NCBI GenBank assembly: GCA_022376515.1
Contig: WTXI01000060.1
Span: forward strand, 62,001 to 126,000
DNA: 64,000 bases
From: Lactifluus volemus
Taxonomy: Eukaryota; Basidiomycota; Agaricomycetes; Russulales; Russulaceae
Reading direction: 5' to 3'
Shown: positions 51,994 to 64,000 of the stretch, one piece after another
How positions within the stretch are numbered: the stretch's first letter is position 1
Layout: the number at the start of each line of letters is the position of its first letter
Notes under the pieces: model-generated
The model's input: the letters and a program-made list of their open reading frames with translations, nothing else
The model's database searches: none
Told to the model about the DNA's origin: nothing
Position numbers and translations under genes: made by a program

Positions 51994-54900
51994 TCATAAG
52001 AAATCGATAGCCCTCTTTCTACTCCGTGGCGGTCCCTCAGTTGCTGTTGGCGGCGGTGCAGGACCCTCCAGTTGCACCTTTCCTTCAGCAGGAACGGTGG
52101 CGTCGACGAGATTCGTGACAACCTGTGGTGGCGGCTTCTCGACCCACATCTCTACATCTTCACCGCCCTCACCGTTTCCCTTCTCCTTACGACGTTTCTT
52201 CTTCTTACGGGTACCGTCTTTGTCTTTGTCCGTCTGCGGCAAATCGTCAGGGCGGCACCTTCGTCGTCGTCCTCGAAAGACACTATCGCCTTGGCCTTCT
52301 TCTTGTCCTTCCCACGACTACTACCCCATCTTTCTTATCCTTCAACTTTTGTGATTCCCGCTCCCCGCGAGGAACGAAAACGGGTTTAAATGTGGCGACG
52401 TCTACGGTTTCCGGTGGCCGCTGAGCGGATCGCGGCTCGTACGTTAAGGTAGGTTCGGCGGCATCTTGTATCCGAAGGTGAACAGGGATGGCACCACCGT
52501 CGGAGTTCTCTGTCGGCTGATGCTTCTCGGGACCTTTTGTTGGTAATGTCGACGGGCCAGCGTCTGGAACACCCGTTTCTTGGCCTTCGCCTTCCTCCGG
52601 TTCATCGTCAGAGTCCTCATCGTCGCTCGCGAAGATGGCCTTGAAAATGTCCATGCTCGGACGCACGTACGTGAGCGTATCGCGGCCCTGCGAATCGTCC
52701 TCTCCGAGGCCAACATTCTCCAAGTCGCGCGCCGCCCGACGACCTTCGGTAGACGAACTGACGTTGACATCGACAGAGCCAGTGGCAGTCTGTAGATCCG
52801 CCTCGGCAAGTGCCTCCTCTGCTTTCCATGCATTGTCTCCCGTACCCTGCGCCTGGCCGTGCGACACCCCGGGCATCGGCGTATCAGTTGTGATGTCCGG
52901 GTTCGGGTCCTTCACGCCAAAGCGCTTGCACAGTAACCGTGCCGGCTGCCATGGCACGATCTCGCGCGTAAGCGCACCATACATGCCAGTTCGCGCCGCG
53001 TGAGCCTTGGAGCCTTGCACCTCTTCTTCTCGCCTCCGTGCCTCCATCTCCATCTCCATCTCCCGTTCCTTTTCTTCTTGCTGTTGCGGCGGCGTTGGCT
53101 CCACTTCATGTGTGGGTTGATGAAGACCTTCGACAGCGTTTGGGCCCAACTCAACGACAGCAGCGGTCGTGAAGCGGCCGGCCATAGCGCCAGAGACAGG
53201 CTTGAAGATTCCCGCACTCTTCGAGTAATCGGACAGTTCTTTGTGGTATGCCTCGGACGTTTGGCCAGGAAGCTTGGGGGGTAAGAGCTCAGGGTGGTCT
53301 GGCGTAGACTGCGAGTGAAGATAGGCAATGTAGCGCGCCTGTTTGGCGGGGTCATTGGTGAATGGCATGAAGCCCTTCAGAGCGGCAGATGCTATGTGAG
53401 GGGCAGTGTAGGGGATACTCGAGGGTGGTGGACGAGCCTCCGCAGGAGCTGGTGTAGAATCGGAGCTGGATGGGTGGAGACCGGCCGCAGCATGTTCAAT
53501 GCGTTCGCGGTCCTCTTTGGATAGGTAGTCGAATATAGATCGTGTTGATGGGAGAGGCGTTTCACCGAGGATGGCACCACGCTGTCAGGCATCACATCAG
53601 TAGTGGGCTAGGCCAAATGAGTAGAATATAACCTGGTCAGCGGTCAGCTTTTTCTTTCCAAACATACTCGCTCGCGTCGGTGCGGATGCCGCTGCATCAT
53701 CTGTGTTGGGATCTTTTTGCCATACTCGCCGAGGGTCGGGCTTCCAGCCTTGTGGAACTTCTGGGATCGGAAACCTGCATCATGTTCGATGAGTTTAATA
53801 ACCACGAATTGTTGAGTAACAGTCACCATTGTTCCTTCTGCACAGGGTCTGGAGAAAGGACAAAGCCAGATAGTACGGCCAACCCATTTGGGAACCGTTG
53901 CTGCGTTGATACGGGCTGCCAATAATCGGCCTGGGTGCATTGGTTGATATAAATCTAGAAAAAATACGCACGGCCTTCTGATTCGCCTTGTTTCGACTGA
54001 AATTTTCACCCTCGTCTGCGTCACGAACAGCATCGTAAGGCATGTAAGTCCGGTTGGCGTGAGACGTCGAATCATAAACATCAACGTCATCGTCTTCAGC
54101 TTCATTCAACGCGCCGAGACCAAACCCATCTATTTTTTTGGTATTATGAGGTTTCGAAACTTCGTAACTGGGTGCTACTCACCGGCCAGCTTTGGACCCT
54201 TGGGCTCTGGGCGCTTCGTGTGCCCAAGGCTCTCGATGAGCCCTGGTGCAGCCGTGTGACCGAGTCCGTACTGATCTGACTTCATCGCAAACCGCGGTAC
54301 GATCGTGTCGCGCGGTGGGTACAAGTGACGCTTGGCTTCCTCATCGCCATCGTCGAGCGCGTCAATGTCGACGCTGTTGATAGACTTTCCAGCGGCGAGG
54401 AGGTCCTGGATCTTGCGCGTGCGCCAAGAGACGCGCGGGCCGACACCTTGGCCCGGACGCCAGCCCATCCTTTTGAGCAGACGCACTCCGGGCGAGTCTT
54501 CGAGCGGAGGCATCAACGCGCGCTGTATGCTCGCGGCGATCGAGCTGTGGGATTGGATTCGAGCGAGGTCAGGAAGAGGGTCGGGGAATGGAAGAACGAA
54601 AGTTAGGACTCACTCTTGCTCAGGATCCCCGGTCGCAGATTCAGGTTGTGTGATCCCCCCCAACGTGTCGCGCTGTTGCTGTTCCTTCACGCCCGACATG
54701 ATCTGACTTTCTCTGAGCTCTGAAAGGTCCTCCTCGTCCATGTAGTCTTCTGGGCGCGAAGCTTTCTGTTTGGCACGGTCCGACCGTGATGAGACGAATG
54801 TTGATGGTGTCCATCCTGTAGAATAACATCAACATATAGGACAATGGATGGATAGAAAACAGAGCGCACCTTCCTTTGAGCCGACGGTGTTGAAATAGCC

Positions 54901-55255
54901 TGCAGAGAACCCGCCTGTGAAAGCACCATGCAGTCGCCTACGGCCCTTCTCGTCTCGAACCTATAACAATAGTGCCACGTCCACGTTCGGAGAGGGAACA
55001 GGCGAGAGACAATGTGTCGTGCATACATCTTGTTTCCATATAGGAACGAATTCATTGACGTCCTTTTTCTCCAGGGGAGGTAAGGGTGTGCCGATCTAGA
55101 CGAGAAGAGAGGTGGGTTTGACCCTCTGACGCACGTATCGAATACACTTGAGCAGACAAACGCACCAGACAGAAATTCTCCACGGCCCTCTTGTTCGTAT
55201 AATTTACGCCCTGCTCATCCAACCTCCTCTTCAAGCGTGCTGTTCCGCTGCTCAT
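51994..55255 (-). CDS. GPATCH1-like G-patch splicing protein
   Basis: Nuclear protein of the GPATCH1/DUF1604 family, associated with the catalytic spliceosome and thought to activate a DEAH helicase. The N-terminus [20 protein letters not shown] leads into [12 protein letters not shown], then [20 protein letters not shown] and [23 protein letters not shown], the family's N-terminal domain. Next come [12 protein letters not shown] and the G-patch ([20 protein letters not shown]). After a middle region ([24 protein letters not shown]) a large exon encodes [19 protein letters not shown], acidic [15 protein letters not shown] and [14 protein letters not shown]. It ends in a Lys-rich tail ([10 protein letters not shown]) and RKRAIDFL at 51994. 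Single-base slips occur near 52318 and 52250. About five introns. Confidence 0.9.
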
Positions 55256-56654
55256 TATTTCCTATGCTGTAAGCTGCAGTTGCAGTGTGAGTCGGCGTCG
55301 ACCGCAACCGGCATAAACAGCGTACACGTGATCTTCCTCCTTTCCGCCATTTTGAGAGGGGATCAAAACCGATTGATCAAAACATAGCAGGGTCATTGTT
55401 GTACGGCTGGAGAATTGGAATATGTCCCTAGTATATTGGTGTCACGAGAGAGTAAACAGGAACTGTAGTACATTTCTGCTCCACGTAGGAACAAACCCCA
55501 TTCATGTAAATCTTTTGAAGAATTTTGTACATCGGTATGTGCTCTTGCCAGTATAATTTTTGCAACTGCTCACACATACTGAATATTACACCGGACCGCC
55601 TGGACCTCCCGTCAACACTTTTAGCAACACCATATTCTTATGCGCTTGATTTCAGAAAAAAAGAACTTTCTCACGATGACCATTATGCGTACGATGGGTT
55701 GGTGCATCGTGGATGGTCCGGACATGCTGCGCAGGGCAGGGCACAACTATTGATCCCACTCCTGAAAGAATCATGGCCTTCCCCCCCCCCCTTGTGCTGC
55801 CATGGGACCCCGAGCCAAGGACTAGTATATTAATTTATCTGCTCTATATTGCGGTTTGTGCTGGCGATCGCATCTATTGTCCAACACTGTAATGAAAACG
55901 AAGAAATCGCTGAGGGGAGGAGGCCTGGTTATGGATTCAGCGGATGTTCCAAAGTGCCGAGGCTATGATTTGTTGACTATGGAGTTGATAAGGGCGGGAC
56001 CCGTGGAGATCGCGGAGGTTAATTAATTTCGAGCTTCGTGTTCTGTTTCCACATGCACACACCCGCTTGGCTGATCTCATTCAAATTGTCAAATCCTATG
56101 GCATCACATGTAACCATAATCGCTTAGACCATCTGATCGAACACACATCGCCCGCCCGTGCGCGGTGTAGCAAAACTCATACCACAAGCCTGGGACTTAT
56201 CCTCCCGTGGGTAAATTAGCGAAGGTGTCAGGTCAACGATGTCCGCGCCGCAGTGCATCGACGATACAGTAACGTCTGCCTTGGCAAACCTCCGATCCGA
56301 GGAATTGAATCGACTTGCATAAAGTTCTCTCGGTTCTCGTGGCTGTTTCTACCGAATCGGCATTGCTCTGCTATCGTTATAACCGACTGTGATAGTTACG
56401 GCGGCTGAAATTTTCTAGTCATGGCCCCGAGGTGAGTTGAAGAGGCAGTAATCTCAAAGACTCGGCAAGGCAGTGTCCTATCTTGCATCTGGTCTTATCT
56501 CGAATGGGCTTCGTGATTCACAAAAGCGAAATCGCTGCCCTATAACTACCGTACACTCCGCGGGTTTTCTCCACCCTTTCTCCGAACCCCCACCTTCTTT
56601 TTTCCCTCCCACCTGCAATCCCTCTGGCTTTAGGCCTTCGAAGCCACTCCCAGC
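55256..56654. other. Intergenic region, GPATCH1-like / permease
   Basis: 1.4 kb between divergent genes, the longest unassigned stretch of the right arm. It has a C-run at 55783-55792 and short open frames (for example 55525-55833) without recognisable content. It holds both promoters. No RNA gene is seen. Confidence 0.4.
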
Positions 56655-59289
56655 ATGTCGGCGAGGTACGAACAAGATGTCAATAATTTCAACCATGGGT
56701 CCACAGAGAAGGCATCACCCCTGGGCACCTTTGTCCGACCTGCCGAAAACCGGGACAACTTTGACCAGTCCGACCTTGACCGTGTTCAGCGTCGCCTGAA
56801 GCAGCGCCATGTCCAGATGTCCGTCTTTTTACGTATACTATCGTGGCTCATCATATTCAGCCCTGTTTTAAAATCAACAGGATCGCCGTGAGTGCCTTCT
56901 GCTTACCGTCATCTGTACACATGGCCTAATCACGTACAGATTGCGGGGACGATTGGAACAGGTTTATTCCTTGGGTCAGGTTCTGCACTAGAGGGTGCCG
57001 GTCCTCTTGGCGCTCTGCTCGCGTACTTGTTGGTCGGCACGGTGGCATATTCGTACGTCCGCCGTTGAGTATACGTTGCGACAACAAGTGCTAACAACAG
57101 AGCAGGACACTGTGCTCGATCGGTGAAATGACCGCTTTGGCACCCATATCGGGTACTTTCCCTCACTTTGGTTAGTTCCTATCGACTCGTCGGGCTAAAA
57201 TCTTAGATACGAGATCTATGCAGCTGCTCGCTGGGTTCAGCCTTCCTTTGGTGCTGCTGTAAGCTCATTTTCCTCAACCTCGTGTGCCCGTACTTATTCT
57301 GTCGGCTATGCAGGTTGGTTGGGTACGTAATTTGTAATTTTTTTTGGCTTTGGACGCTGGTTCACTGTTCGTTGCCACTGCAGAATTACTTCTACGTAAG
57401 TGGGATTGTAACTTGTTTGTTGCCAATAGGTTACTTAACACTGTATTTCGACAGGCACAAGCGTAAGCCTCGAACCGTGATATAGCTACCCCCACATTAA
57501 AGCCTTCTTACCAGTATCACTGTCCCAGTCGAGATCACGGCTGCGACAATCCTTATTACTTTCTGGGATGACAATGTGCGTATAGTCTCGCCTCAACCGC
57601 TGACGAAAGAACCAAGACATGCTTCGTTAGCACAAGCACCAAGCTGGCTATACTATTGTACTTTGCTTCCTTGTCTGCCTGATCAATGTTTTCGGCGTCC
57701 GATACTTTGGAGAATGTGGGTTCAGTTGCCATTCCCTAAAGAATAACAGCCTGATGTTATTTTAGCCGAGTTTGTCTTTTCTATTATCAAGCGTATGTTT
57801 ATTCTTCCTCCTATGTGGTCATTGTTGACCGTTGTAACAAAAGTCACCCTCATCACTGGACTCATCTTCTGTGGTCTGATTATCGATCTTGGAGGAGGTC
57901 CTGACCACAAGCGCCTCGGCTTCACTGTAAGTTCAAAGTTTAGCCAATGGATAGCTTGAATATATCCTGATTCTGGGGACTAGTACTGGAAGAATCCTGG
58001 CGCCCTCGCTGGTCCTGGTCTAGTCAAGAACAAGGCCACCGACCACTTCCTGGGTTGGGTATCTGTCCTTGTACAGGCGGGCTTCTCTTTCCAAGGGATG
58101 GAGCTCGTCGCTATGTTAGTTTCTTTCTCCTCTTTCGAGTCGTTTTTAAAAGCTAGTTTCCGCAGTGCCGCGTCAGAGACGGAGAACCCGCGCCGCAACA
58201 TCTCAAAGGCCGTCCGTCGCGTGTTCTGGCGTATTGTCATTTTCTACATTCTTGGTATTCTCATCACCGGCATGCTCGTCCCGTACAATGACCCCAACCT
58301 GCTCAACGGGAATGGCACAGCAACCCAGTCGCCATACGTCATTGCGATCCGCCGTGCTGGCATTCACACCTTGCCATCCATAATTAACGCAGCCATCTTC
58401 ACCAGCGCATTCTCTGCCGGCAACTCATTCTTGTTCTGCTCCTCGCGTATCTTGTACGGTCTGGCTGTCCGTGGTCAAGCTCCTCGCATCTTCACGTACT
58501 GCACAAAGAACGGTTTGCCCATCATCGCGGTTCTGACATGCGTGCGTTTCTTGATATTCAGAAGTATCGATGCATAAGGCTCAACTATTGCGTTTTCTCC
58601 AAGTGCTGTTTCTCCCTTCTCTCTTTCATGAATGTCTCATCCGGTGCGGCCAAAGTCTTCAAGTGCGCATCCTTATTTTTTCGTACAAGTAACGTTTGCA
58701 CTCAAACGATATCGCGTCTCCTTTTTTGTATAGCTGGTTCGTCAACCTCTCCACCACCTCCGGCTTTTTCACCTGGTGGTCCATCTGCTGGACCTACATC
58801 CAATTCTGTACGGGGGTTTCATCTTTTGTCGTTTTTTCGAGGAAGGCGCTGACTTTTGCGTCCCCAATAAAATCTGGTTACTCAGGGCGCGGACACAAAG
58901 CCCAGGGCCTCGATCGCACCAAACTCGCTTACTGGAACCCCTTGCAACCGGGCCTCGCCATCTGGGGTGTCTTCTGGACGACGATCTTCATCCTCGTCAA
59001 CGGCTACAAGGTATTCTTCGTATGGAACACGAACGACTTTCTCACCGCATACATCAACATCCCCATCTTCTTCACTCTCTGGATCGGTTGGACGTTGTAC
59101 ATGCGGTTACCATTCTGGCGTCCTCGCGATATGGACTTTGTCACTGTACGTTATTATAGGCGCTTCCGTCACGTTAGATTCACATGCTTGATTTTACAAA
59201 AATAGGGTATCCCCTCTGTCGAGGAAACGGATGCACCTGAAGTGCCTCCACGCAACTTGACCGAAAAGATCTTCAACGCCATCTTCTGA
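56655..59289 (+). CDS. Amino-acid permease (yeast AAT family of APC transporters)
   Basis: Twelve-segment plasma-membrane amino-acid/proton symporter. A hydrophilic N-terminus (MSARYEQDVNNFNHGSTEKA; RVQRRLKQRHVQM) precedes the conserved IAGTIGTGLFLGSGSALEGA substrate-binding motif in the first membrane segment. Then come LLVGTVAYS, LCSIGEMTALAPISG, FGAAVGWNYFY, CGLIIDLGGGPDHKRLGF and SEVASETENPRRN-type ASETENPRRNISKAVRRVFW. Further blocks are GMLVPYNDPNLL, FTSAFSAGNSFLFCSSRILYGLA, GFFTWWSICWTYI and a cytosolic tail ending LTEKIFNAIF. About fourteen introns of 45-75 nt. Exon joins near 58805-58900 are uncertain. The substrate is not predictable from what I can see. Confidence 0.93.
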
Positions 59290-59497
59290 GCGACAAAATT
59301 TCTACTCTCCTTTGCTTCGTCCTGGAGGAACCGCATGTACCATCGATTGTGCGATTCTGCCGTGGACACTGTATTCACATGTTGACACCTTTCTTGTCTT
59401 TTTCTACTTTTCACAACTACGATAAACATTCCTTCTACATGGAGCTACAGAGCGCACCATAACATAGCTCTGAGGGTGTAATGAGTGCAATTCAGGG
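59290..59497. other. Convergent intergenic region, permease / methyltransferase
   Basis: 208 bp between two 3' ends. No feature is recognised. Confidence 0.35.
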
Positions 59498-61305
59498 TCA
59501 GGAGAGGATGTCATCCGTCATGGGTTCCGCAACCGAGGACAGCCCGTTTGTCTCGGTGCGCCGGAATTTACCCTGCATCCAAACTCGGTACATCTTGAGC
59601 TGGCGCTTACGGTTCACGAGCAGGCGGCGGTCAACGCCGAGTTGCTCGATGGTGAACAAGGGGTGGGCCAGTCCCAGCGCAGAGAGATCTCGCAACGATG
59701 GGTGGATCGTGGACGCATCAGCCACATTAGCGTTCGGGCTCGGGCTCGAGAGTGCGCTCGTGGAGCGGCCTGTCGATGAGAGAAGTGGATTACTGGCGGG
59801 ACCAGGAACAGGCGCCTGGGTGTCTGTGTACTCCTCCTCGCCTGTGAGGTGTCCACGTTCTTCTCCATGGTCATTATCGTCATCGTCATCGTCATCATCG
59901 CCGCCGCCGCCACCGCTCGGTTCGTGCGCTTGGACTTGAACCAGGTTCGTACCCGGCGACGTCGGAGAACCGGTGAACAGTAGCGCCAGCTCGTCTGAGA
60001 CAAATTCGCATCAAAATACTATTTTAGTGACGAAAAAAAGACGCGAGGCGGGTGGAAAGGGGGGGGATTATGTACAGATTATATTACACGCACCAAGTTC
60101 GAAAAAGTATACGCGCGTGTTATCGCCGCGAATATAAAGGTTTTCGTCGAGGAGACGCCCAGCTTTGAAGCGGAGCTGGGTGAGGTCGTGGCGCCCATAG
60201 TCGCGCATGAGCACGAGTCCGCCCGGTTTCAAGATCTGTACAACAGGATTTGGGCGTCTATCAGCAAATTTGAGGTCTTGTGTTGGTATTGCATAGGAAA
60301 TTGAGGCATACGGAAGAAAAACAAGACACACATACCTGTGCGATGTTGGAGACAGCGCGCGGCCATTCGGACGGGTGTAGAGCGCTGAGGACAAATACTA
60401 AAACGAGGAAATCGGCTGAGCGCGGCTCTAAAGTAGGAGGTGGCGATGTGGAGGATAGATCCCAGACCGAAGCGGTGATCGTTCCGCAGGGCGGGGCTGT
60501 GTACAGATCGTTTTGCTTTTTAGAAAAAAAGTGATTCGAAAAGGGACGGCCAATAAAAATTGAGAAAGCGGACCTGGACGAGCTTGACTGCGTGCGAGGA
60601 GTAATCAAAGGCGTGTATACGCAATTCGGGGTTGCGGTTTTGAGCCAGGAGGGGGAATATGGCGTTTCCGGCGCCTAGTACACACGCCCGCGGCAATCAA
60701 GATAACTTTGGGGTGGTAGCAGGAGGGAAGCCTACCGCAGCCAACTTCGACAATGGTGCGACGCCCGGCCTATATGTGAGGATTGATGAATTTGACTTGG
60801 GTCTCCATCGTTACGAAAGATGCGCACCGATGACTCTGCAGCGGCGATGATTTCCGGAAACTCTAGATGTAGCCTGACAGTGAAGAATGAATAAGCGCAG
60901 CAGCATCAACAACGTAAAAATGAATGACCACTGGCGGTTCTTGAAGAAGTTTGAGGCGTTTGCCTTGTAAAAATTGTCCCTAGGGATATAAAGTTAAGTG
61001 GAGGGGATAGGAAATGGATGAGGAGCCGAACCAGTGTTTTGCAGGCTTGGCATTGTATTTGTGCATTTCATGATCTGGGACTGGAGCTGCACGCTGACGA
61101 GCGAGCGATGCAGCTATGGTGGCATGTTGATCTGGTGGAGGAGGAACATGGTCCCAAGCGTTGTAGGACCAAACATCGGCGTCGTCGGTGAGTAATCTAT
61201 AGCGAGATGATTGATGGTATCAAAAAAGAATGGGATACACGGTACCTTCCTTGAACCGAAAGGATATTTACGATCTTGGACGGACGATGTACGCTTCCGA
61301 TCCAT
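59498..61305 (-). CDS. tRNA N3-methylcytidine methyltransferase (METTL2/TRM140-like)
   Basis: SAM-dependent enzyme that makes m3C32 in the anticodon loop of tRNAs. The N-terminal exon encodes [10 protein letters not shown]. The next has [14 protein letters not shown], the hallmark of the METTL2/Trm140 branch, then [18 protein letters not shown] and EFPEII. SAM motif I is [20 protein letters not shown], and [14 protein letters not shown] follows. A later exon gives [15 protein letters not shown] and [18 protein letters not shown], then [20 protein letters not shown] and [17 protein letters not shown]. It ends in an acidic insertion and the family's [16 protein letters not shown] motif, stopping at 59498. 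About eight introns. A few joins near 61220 and 60930 are out of phase by one. Divergent from the Rho GEF, 157 bp apart. Confidence 0.9.
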
Positions 61306-61462
61306 GCTGTAGTTGGGAGGAGAGTGAGAGATTGGTCATGTGCGGCGGTGCCAGAGGAGAGAAAGAGACAGCCGAGGGTTTGTCAAACGTCATTTATAAA
61401 AAATCAGACGATCTTCCGTTTATCATCACCGTTGTCGTCCATCATCATCGCCATCATCGGCA
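61306..61462. promoter_or_regulatory. Bidirectional intergenic region, methyltransferase / Rho GEF
   Basis: 157 bp between divergent ATGs, with a CATCATC-rich stretch just before the Rho GEF start. No specific element is identified. Confidence 0.4.
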
Positions 61463-64000
61463 ATGCCGACAATCGCCTCCTCTACCCACCGTTCCCCTCC
61501 GGGAGATGCTGACTTGCAAGAGTTGTACGACCAAGTTCTGAGCGCCTTTGCTGAAGAAACGAGCCCGAACACTTCAAAATTCTCCCCGAATTCGACGTTT
61601 TCTATTAGCAGACCTAATGAAACCATGGATCACGATATTCGCTGTAGCCCGCATAGCGACGAGGGTATCAACTCGCATATATCCTCCAGACCGCCGCATT
61701 CACAACCCCGCGGTAAGCAACGTTCTCTTCCCGGCTATTTTTCTCTCAAAGCTTTCCAATCTTCCTCTTAGTTCCCCCCAGTCCCCGCGACAACGGTCGT
61801 CCCTTACCCTCTCCAACGACGTATCCCACTTCTCCCACTTTCGGTAAGAGCCCTCGTCCCCTACCGAGGCTCCCCGCTGCCTCTCCCAACACTTCTCCCG
61901 CCTACCCTTCTCGCATGCCCGAGCCCCACCCATTCGCTCCAGACCCCCCCCTCTCCGCCTCAACTGGTGCTGTCAAGCCTGGCGCCGAACTGTGCGTGAC
62001 TCTCCTGCTTACTTATCCATCTTCTCATATCCTCTATTTCTGCAGACCTCGACGACAGTACATAGGAGAACCCTTTGGTAATGGCAACGGCTCCTCTCCC
62101 TCCTCTTCAGACCGTCCCCCATATCGTGGATTGCCTAGCGATCCGCGGCCTGCGTACAAGGCCCAACCAGGGTTGCGTCCTGAATCCAATAGCCGGCCCG
62201 ATCCGCGTTCTCCCTCTCCAGTTGCTGCGCACACCCGTGGTACAGGTTCGGCTCAATATCCTATGCCCATTCCTGATACTTCCCCATCTCTGGAACACGT
62301 GCTCAACCCTGGAGCTCACCGACAGTGGGAAGGAATTTTTCTATTAATGGCGCTTCTGGGAGCTCACCCCAAATGCAACCGCCCTATCGACCACCCGGCA
62401 CGGCTGCGCCCCGAATACCTGGACATTCTTCAAGTTCCGACCACTGGGACGACTCATCTAGTTCATCGCCATCAGTCGACCTTTATTCTCCGATAAGCAA
62501 CGCTAGCAGCTCTTACTTCCCTCTTGATGCCTCCTACATGTCTAACGTGGCCTCTCTCTCCAACATTCCGCCACCACCACCGCTCAAATCGTCACCCCAT
62601 GTTCCAACACCCGCACCGCCCAACCGCACCATCGATCGCAACTCTTCGGATGACATCCTTGCTCTAGGAAATCATGGGTTTGCACGGCCACTCTCCCACA
62701 GTAAGTGACCTTATATCTTTTTTTTCAGGTATCTACCAGGCCGACCACATCACCATTTTCCGCCTACAGTGTCCAGCAACGAGCGCCTGCTACGATCAAC
62801 GAGTACCATCTCGACGTCTTCGAGCGGCCTGGAGCGTAATATCACAATGTCGACAGTCGCGACAACGTCCACCGCGCCGACGACGTTTAGCGGTGTTAGC
62901 AAGGGCAAGGACATCATCGCGGAACGCACTCCCATTGGCCGTGGGGACTCGTTCTCCAGCACCAAGCCCTCATCGGCGACCGTCTCACTCTACGAGCCTG
63001 CTCGATCCGAGACGACCGCGCGCTCGCGTTTGGCCTCTGAGATCGAGCGACTCAAAAGCCGTGAGGCTATGGAGGACGCCACGAATTCGTACGGGGACGA
63101 GGATTATTATGACGACGATGAGGAGTATGACTCGGAGGAGGAGAGCCTTGATTCGTTTGTCAACTTCTCGCTTCTCAGCAACATTGCCGTTTGGCTGCGC
63201 GACCAGGTGCCACGTGGGACTCATGTCAAGGGGAGCATCCCATACCCGCGGGCGTTTACGGGCAGGGACATCGTCGTACGTCCATGTCCTGACCGGGTCG
63301 TACCACCCCGCCCCTGACGCTACTTGTCACGTTACAGTCTACACTACAGTCGCGCATCGTCTCTGAACTCCTCCTCAACCAAGGCATCGAAACGACCAAT
63401 CGTGCGATCGCGGTGCAAGTCGCGCGCAGCCTCCAACAACAACTTTTCTTCTACGAGGTCGAATGGGGCGGAGGTGTGCTCCAAGACGGCGTCGAGGACG
63501 TTTACATGTTTCTGGATGACCAGGAGGGCCCTTCTGATGCTCCACGTGATCGCGAGGAGCTTCCTACCAGCGTGATAACTGTACTGACCCGGTGCTACGC
63601 GCCTAGCTGCTCGGATATCAGCCCGTGTTACTCCTTTGCTTGTCCACGTCGGGCGAGGGTGCGTCTTATTTTGGTGCCTCACCATTCGCGCTATTCTGAT
63701 TGGGTGGAATGTGGTGCAGACGGATACGATGGTTGTGGAAGAGACGCCGAACCCGGTGCCGGTTTCGCTCGACGAAGACTGGGCCACGCACGTCGATCCC
63801 TCTGTTTTGGCCGCACTCCCGGAAAGCGAGATTAGCCGTCAGACGATCATTCACAAGCTCATTACCAAAGAGGTCCAATATCTCAAAGATCTTGACGTCA
63901 TCGAATCTGTGCGGCCTTTAATGTTCTGGAAATGGGACATCGTAGCTGACAAGTTCCCTCCCCCCCGCGTTTTGATAACAGCTCTTTATACGGCCTCTGC
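61463..64000 (+). CDS. Rho1 guanine nucleotide exchange factor, Rom1/Rom2-like (5' part)
   Basis: Activates Rho1 at the membrane, upstream of Pkc1 and the Slt2 MAPK cascade and of glucan synthase. The first 400 codons or so are Ser/Pro-rich and disordered (repeated HSSSSDHWDDSSSSSPS-like runs, IPPPPPLKSSP). A DEP domain follows (FSLLSNIAVWLRDQVPRGTH, IVSELLLNQGIETTNRAIAV, ARSLQQQLFFYEVEWGGG). At the right edge the DH (RhoGEF) domain opens with ISRQTIIHKLITKEVQYLKD; an intron then starts near 63909 and the gene runs off the window, so the rest of DH, PH and CNH domains is not seen. Several introns and at least two possible one-base slips (near 62030 and 62340). Start at 61463 is the first ATG in frame. 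Confidence 0.88.

Overview
The window looks like chromosomal DNA of a filamentous basidiomycete, probably an Agaricomycete. Genes are dense and lie on both strands. Almost every gene is cut by many short GT-AG introns, mostly about 45-75 nt. Several gene families fit this group: Goodbye-NACHT-ankyrin receptors, a Slt2-type MAP kinase, a Rom-type Rho GEF and a fungal Argonaute. I see no rRNA, tRNA or bacterial-type operon.

Left arm (1-13.6 kb): the 3' end of an unidentified gene, V-ATPase subunit G (VMA10), symplekin/Pta1, a cell-wall-integrity MAP kinase, the cytosolic Fe-S scaffold NBP35, a J-domain protein and a medium-chain (enoyl-reductase-like) oxidoreductase.

Centre (14.3-32.3 kb): three tandem, same-strand STAND/NLR-like genes, here called A, B and C. 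Each encodes a short Goodbye-like N-terminus, a NACHT ATPase with Walker A and B motifs, a winged linker and about 20 ankyrin repeats. B looks most intact. A carries several small frame breaks. C is split by a 451-bp solo LTR with a TGACA target-site duplication. DNA upstream of B contains a copy of the 3' UTR of CDC48, the gene beside C. This suggests that C is the ancestral position and that B arose by a duplication of roughly 7.3 kb.

Right arm (32.9-64 kb): CDC48, tubulin cofactor B, a DGAT2 acyltransferase, a hotdog thioesterase, a secreted His-rich low-complexity protein, Argonaute, OHCU decarboxylase, an SLC35F-type transporter, a small membrane protein, a GPATCH1-like splicing protein, an amino-acid permease, a METTL2/TRM140-type tRNA methyltransferase, and the 5' part of a Rho1 GEF cut by the window end. 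Most are housekeeping genes. The Rho1 GEF and the Slt2 MAPK belong to the same cell-wall-integrity pathway but lie 53 kb apart.

A technical feature colours everything. Many genes, including ones expected to be essential, carry isolated 1-2 base deletions, mostly in homopolymers or dinucleotide runs, where protein homology continues in another frame. CDC48 is clean. I read most of these breaks as uncorrected assembly indels rather than pseudogenization. Gene ends given here span the whole locus including introns. Exon boundaries were read by eye.
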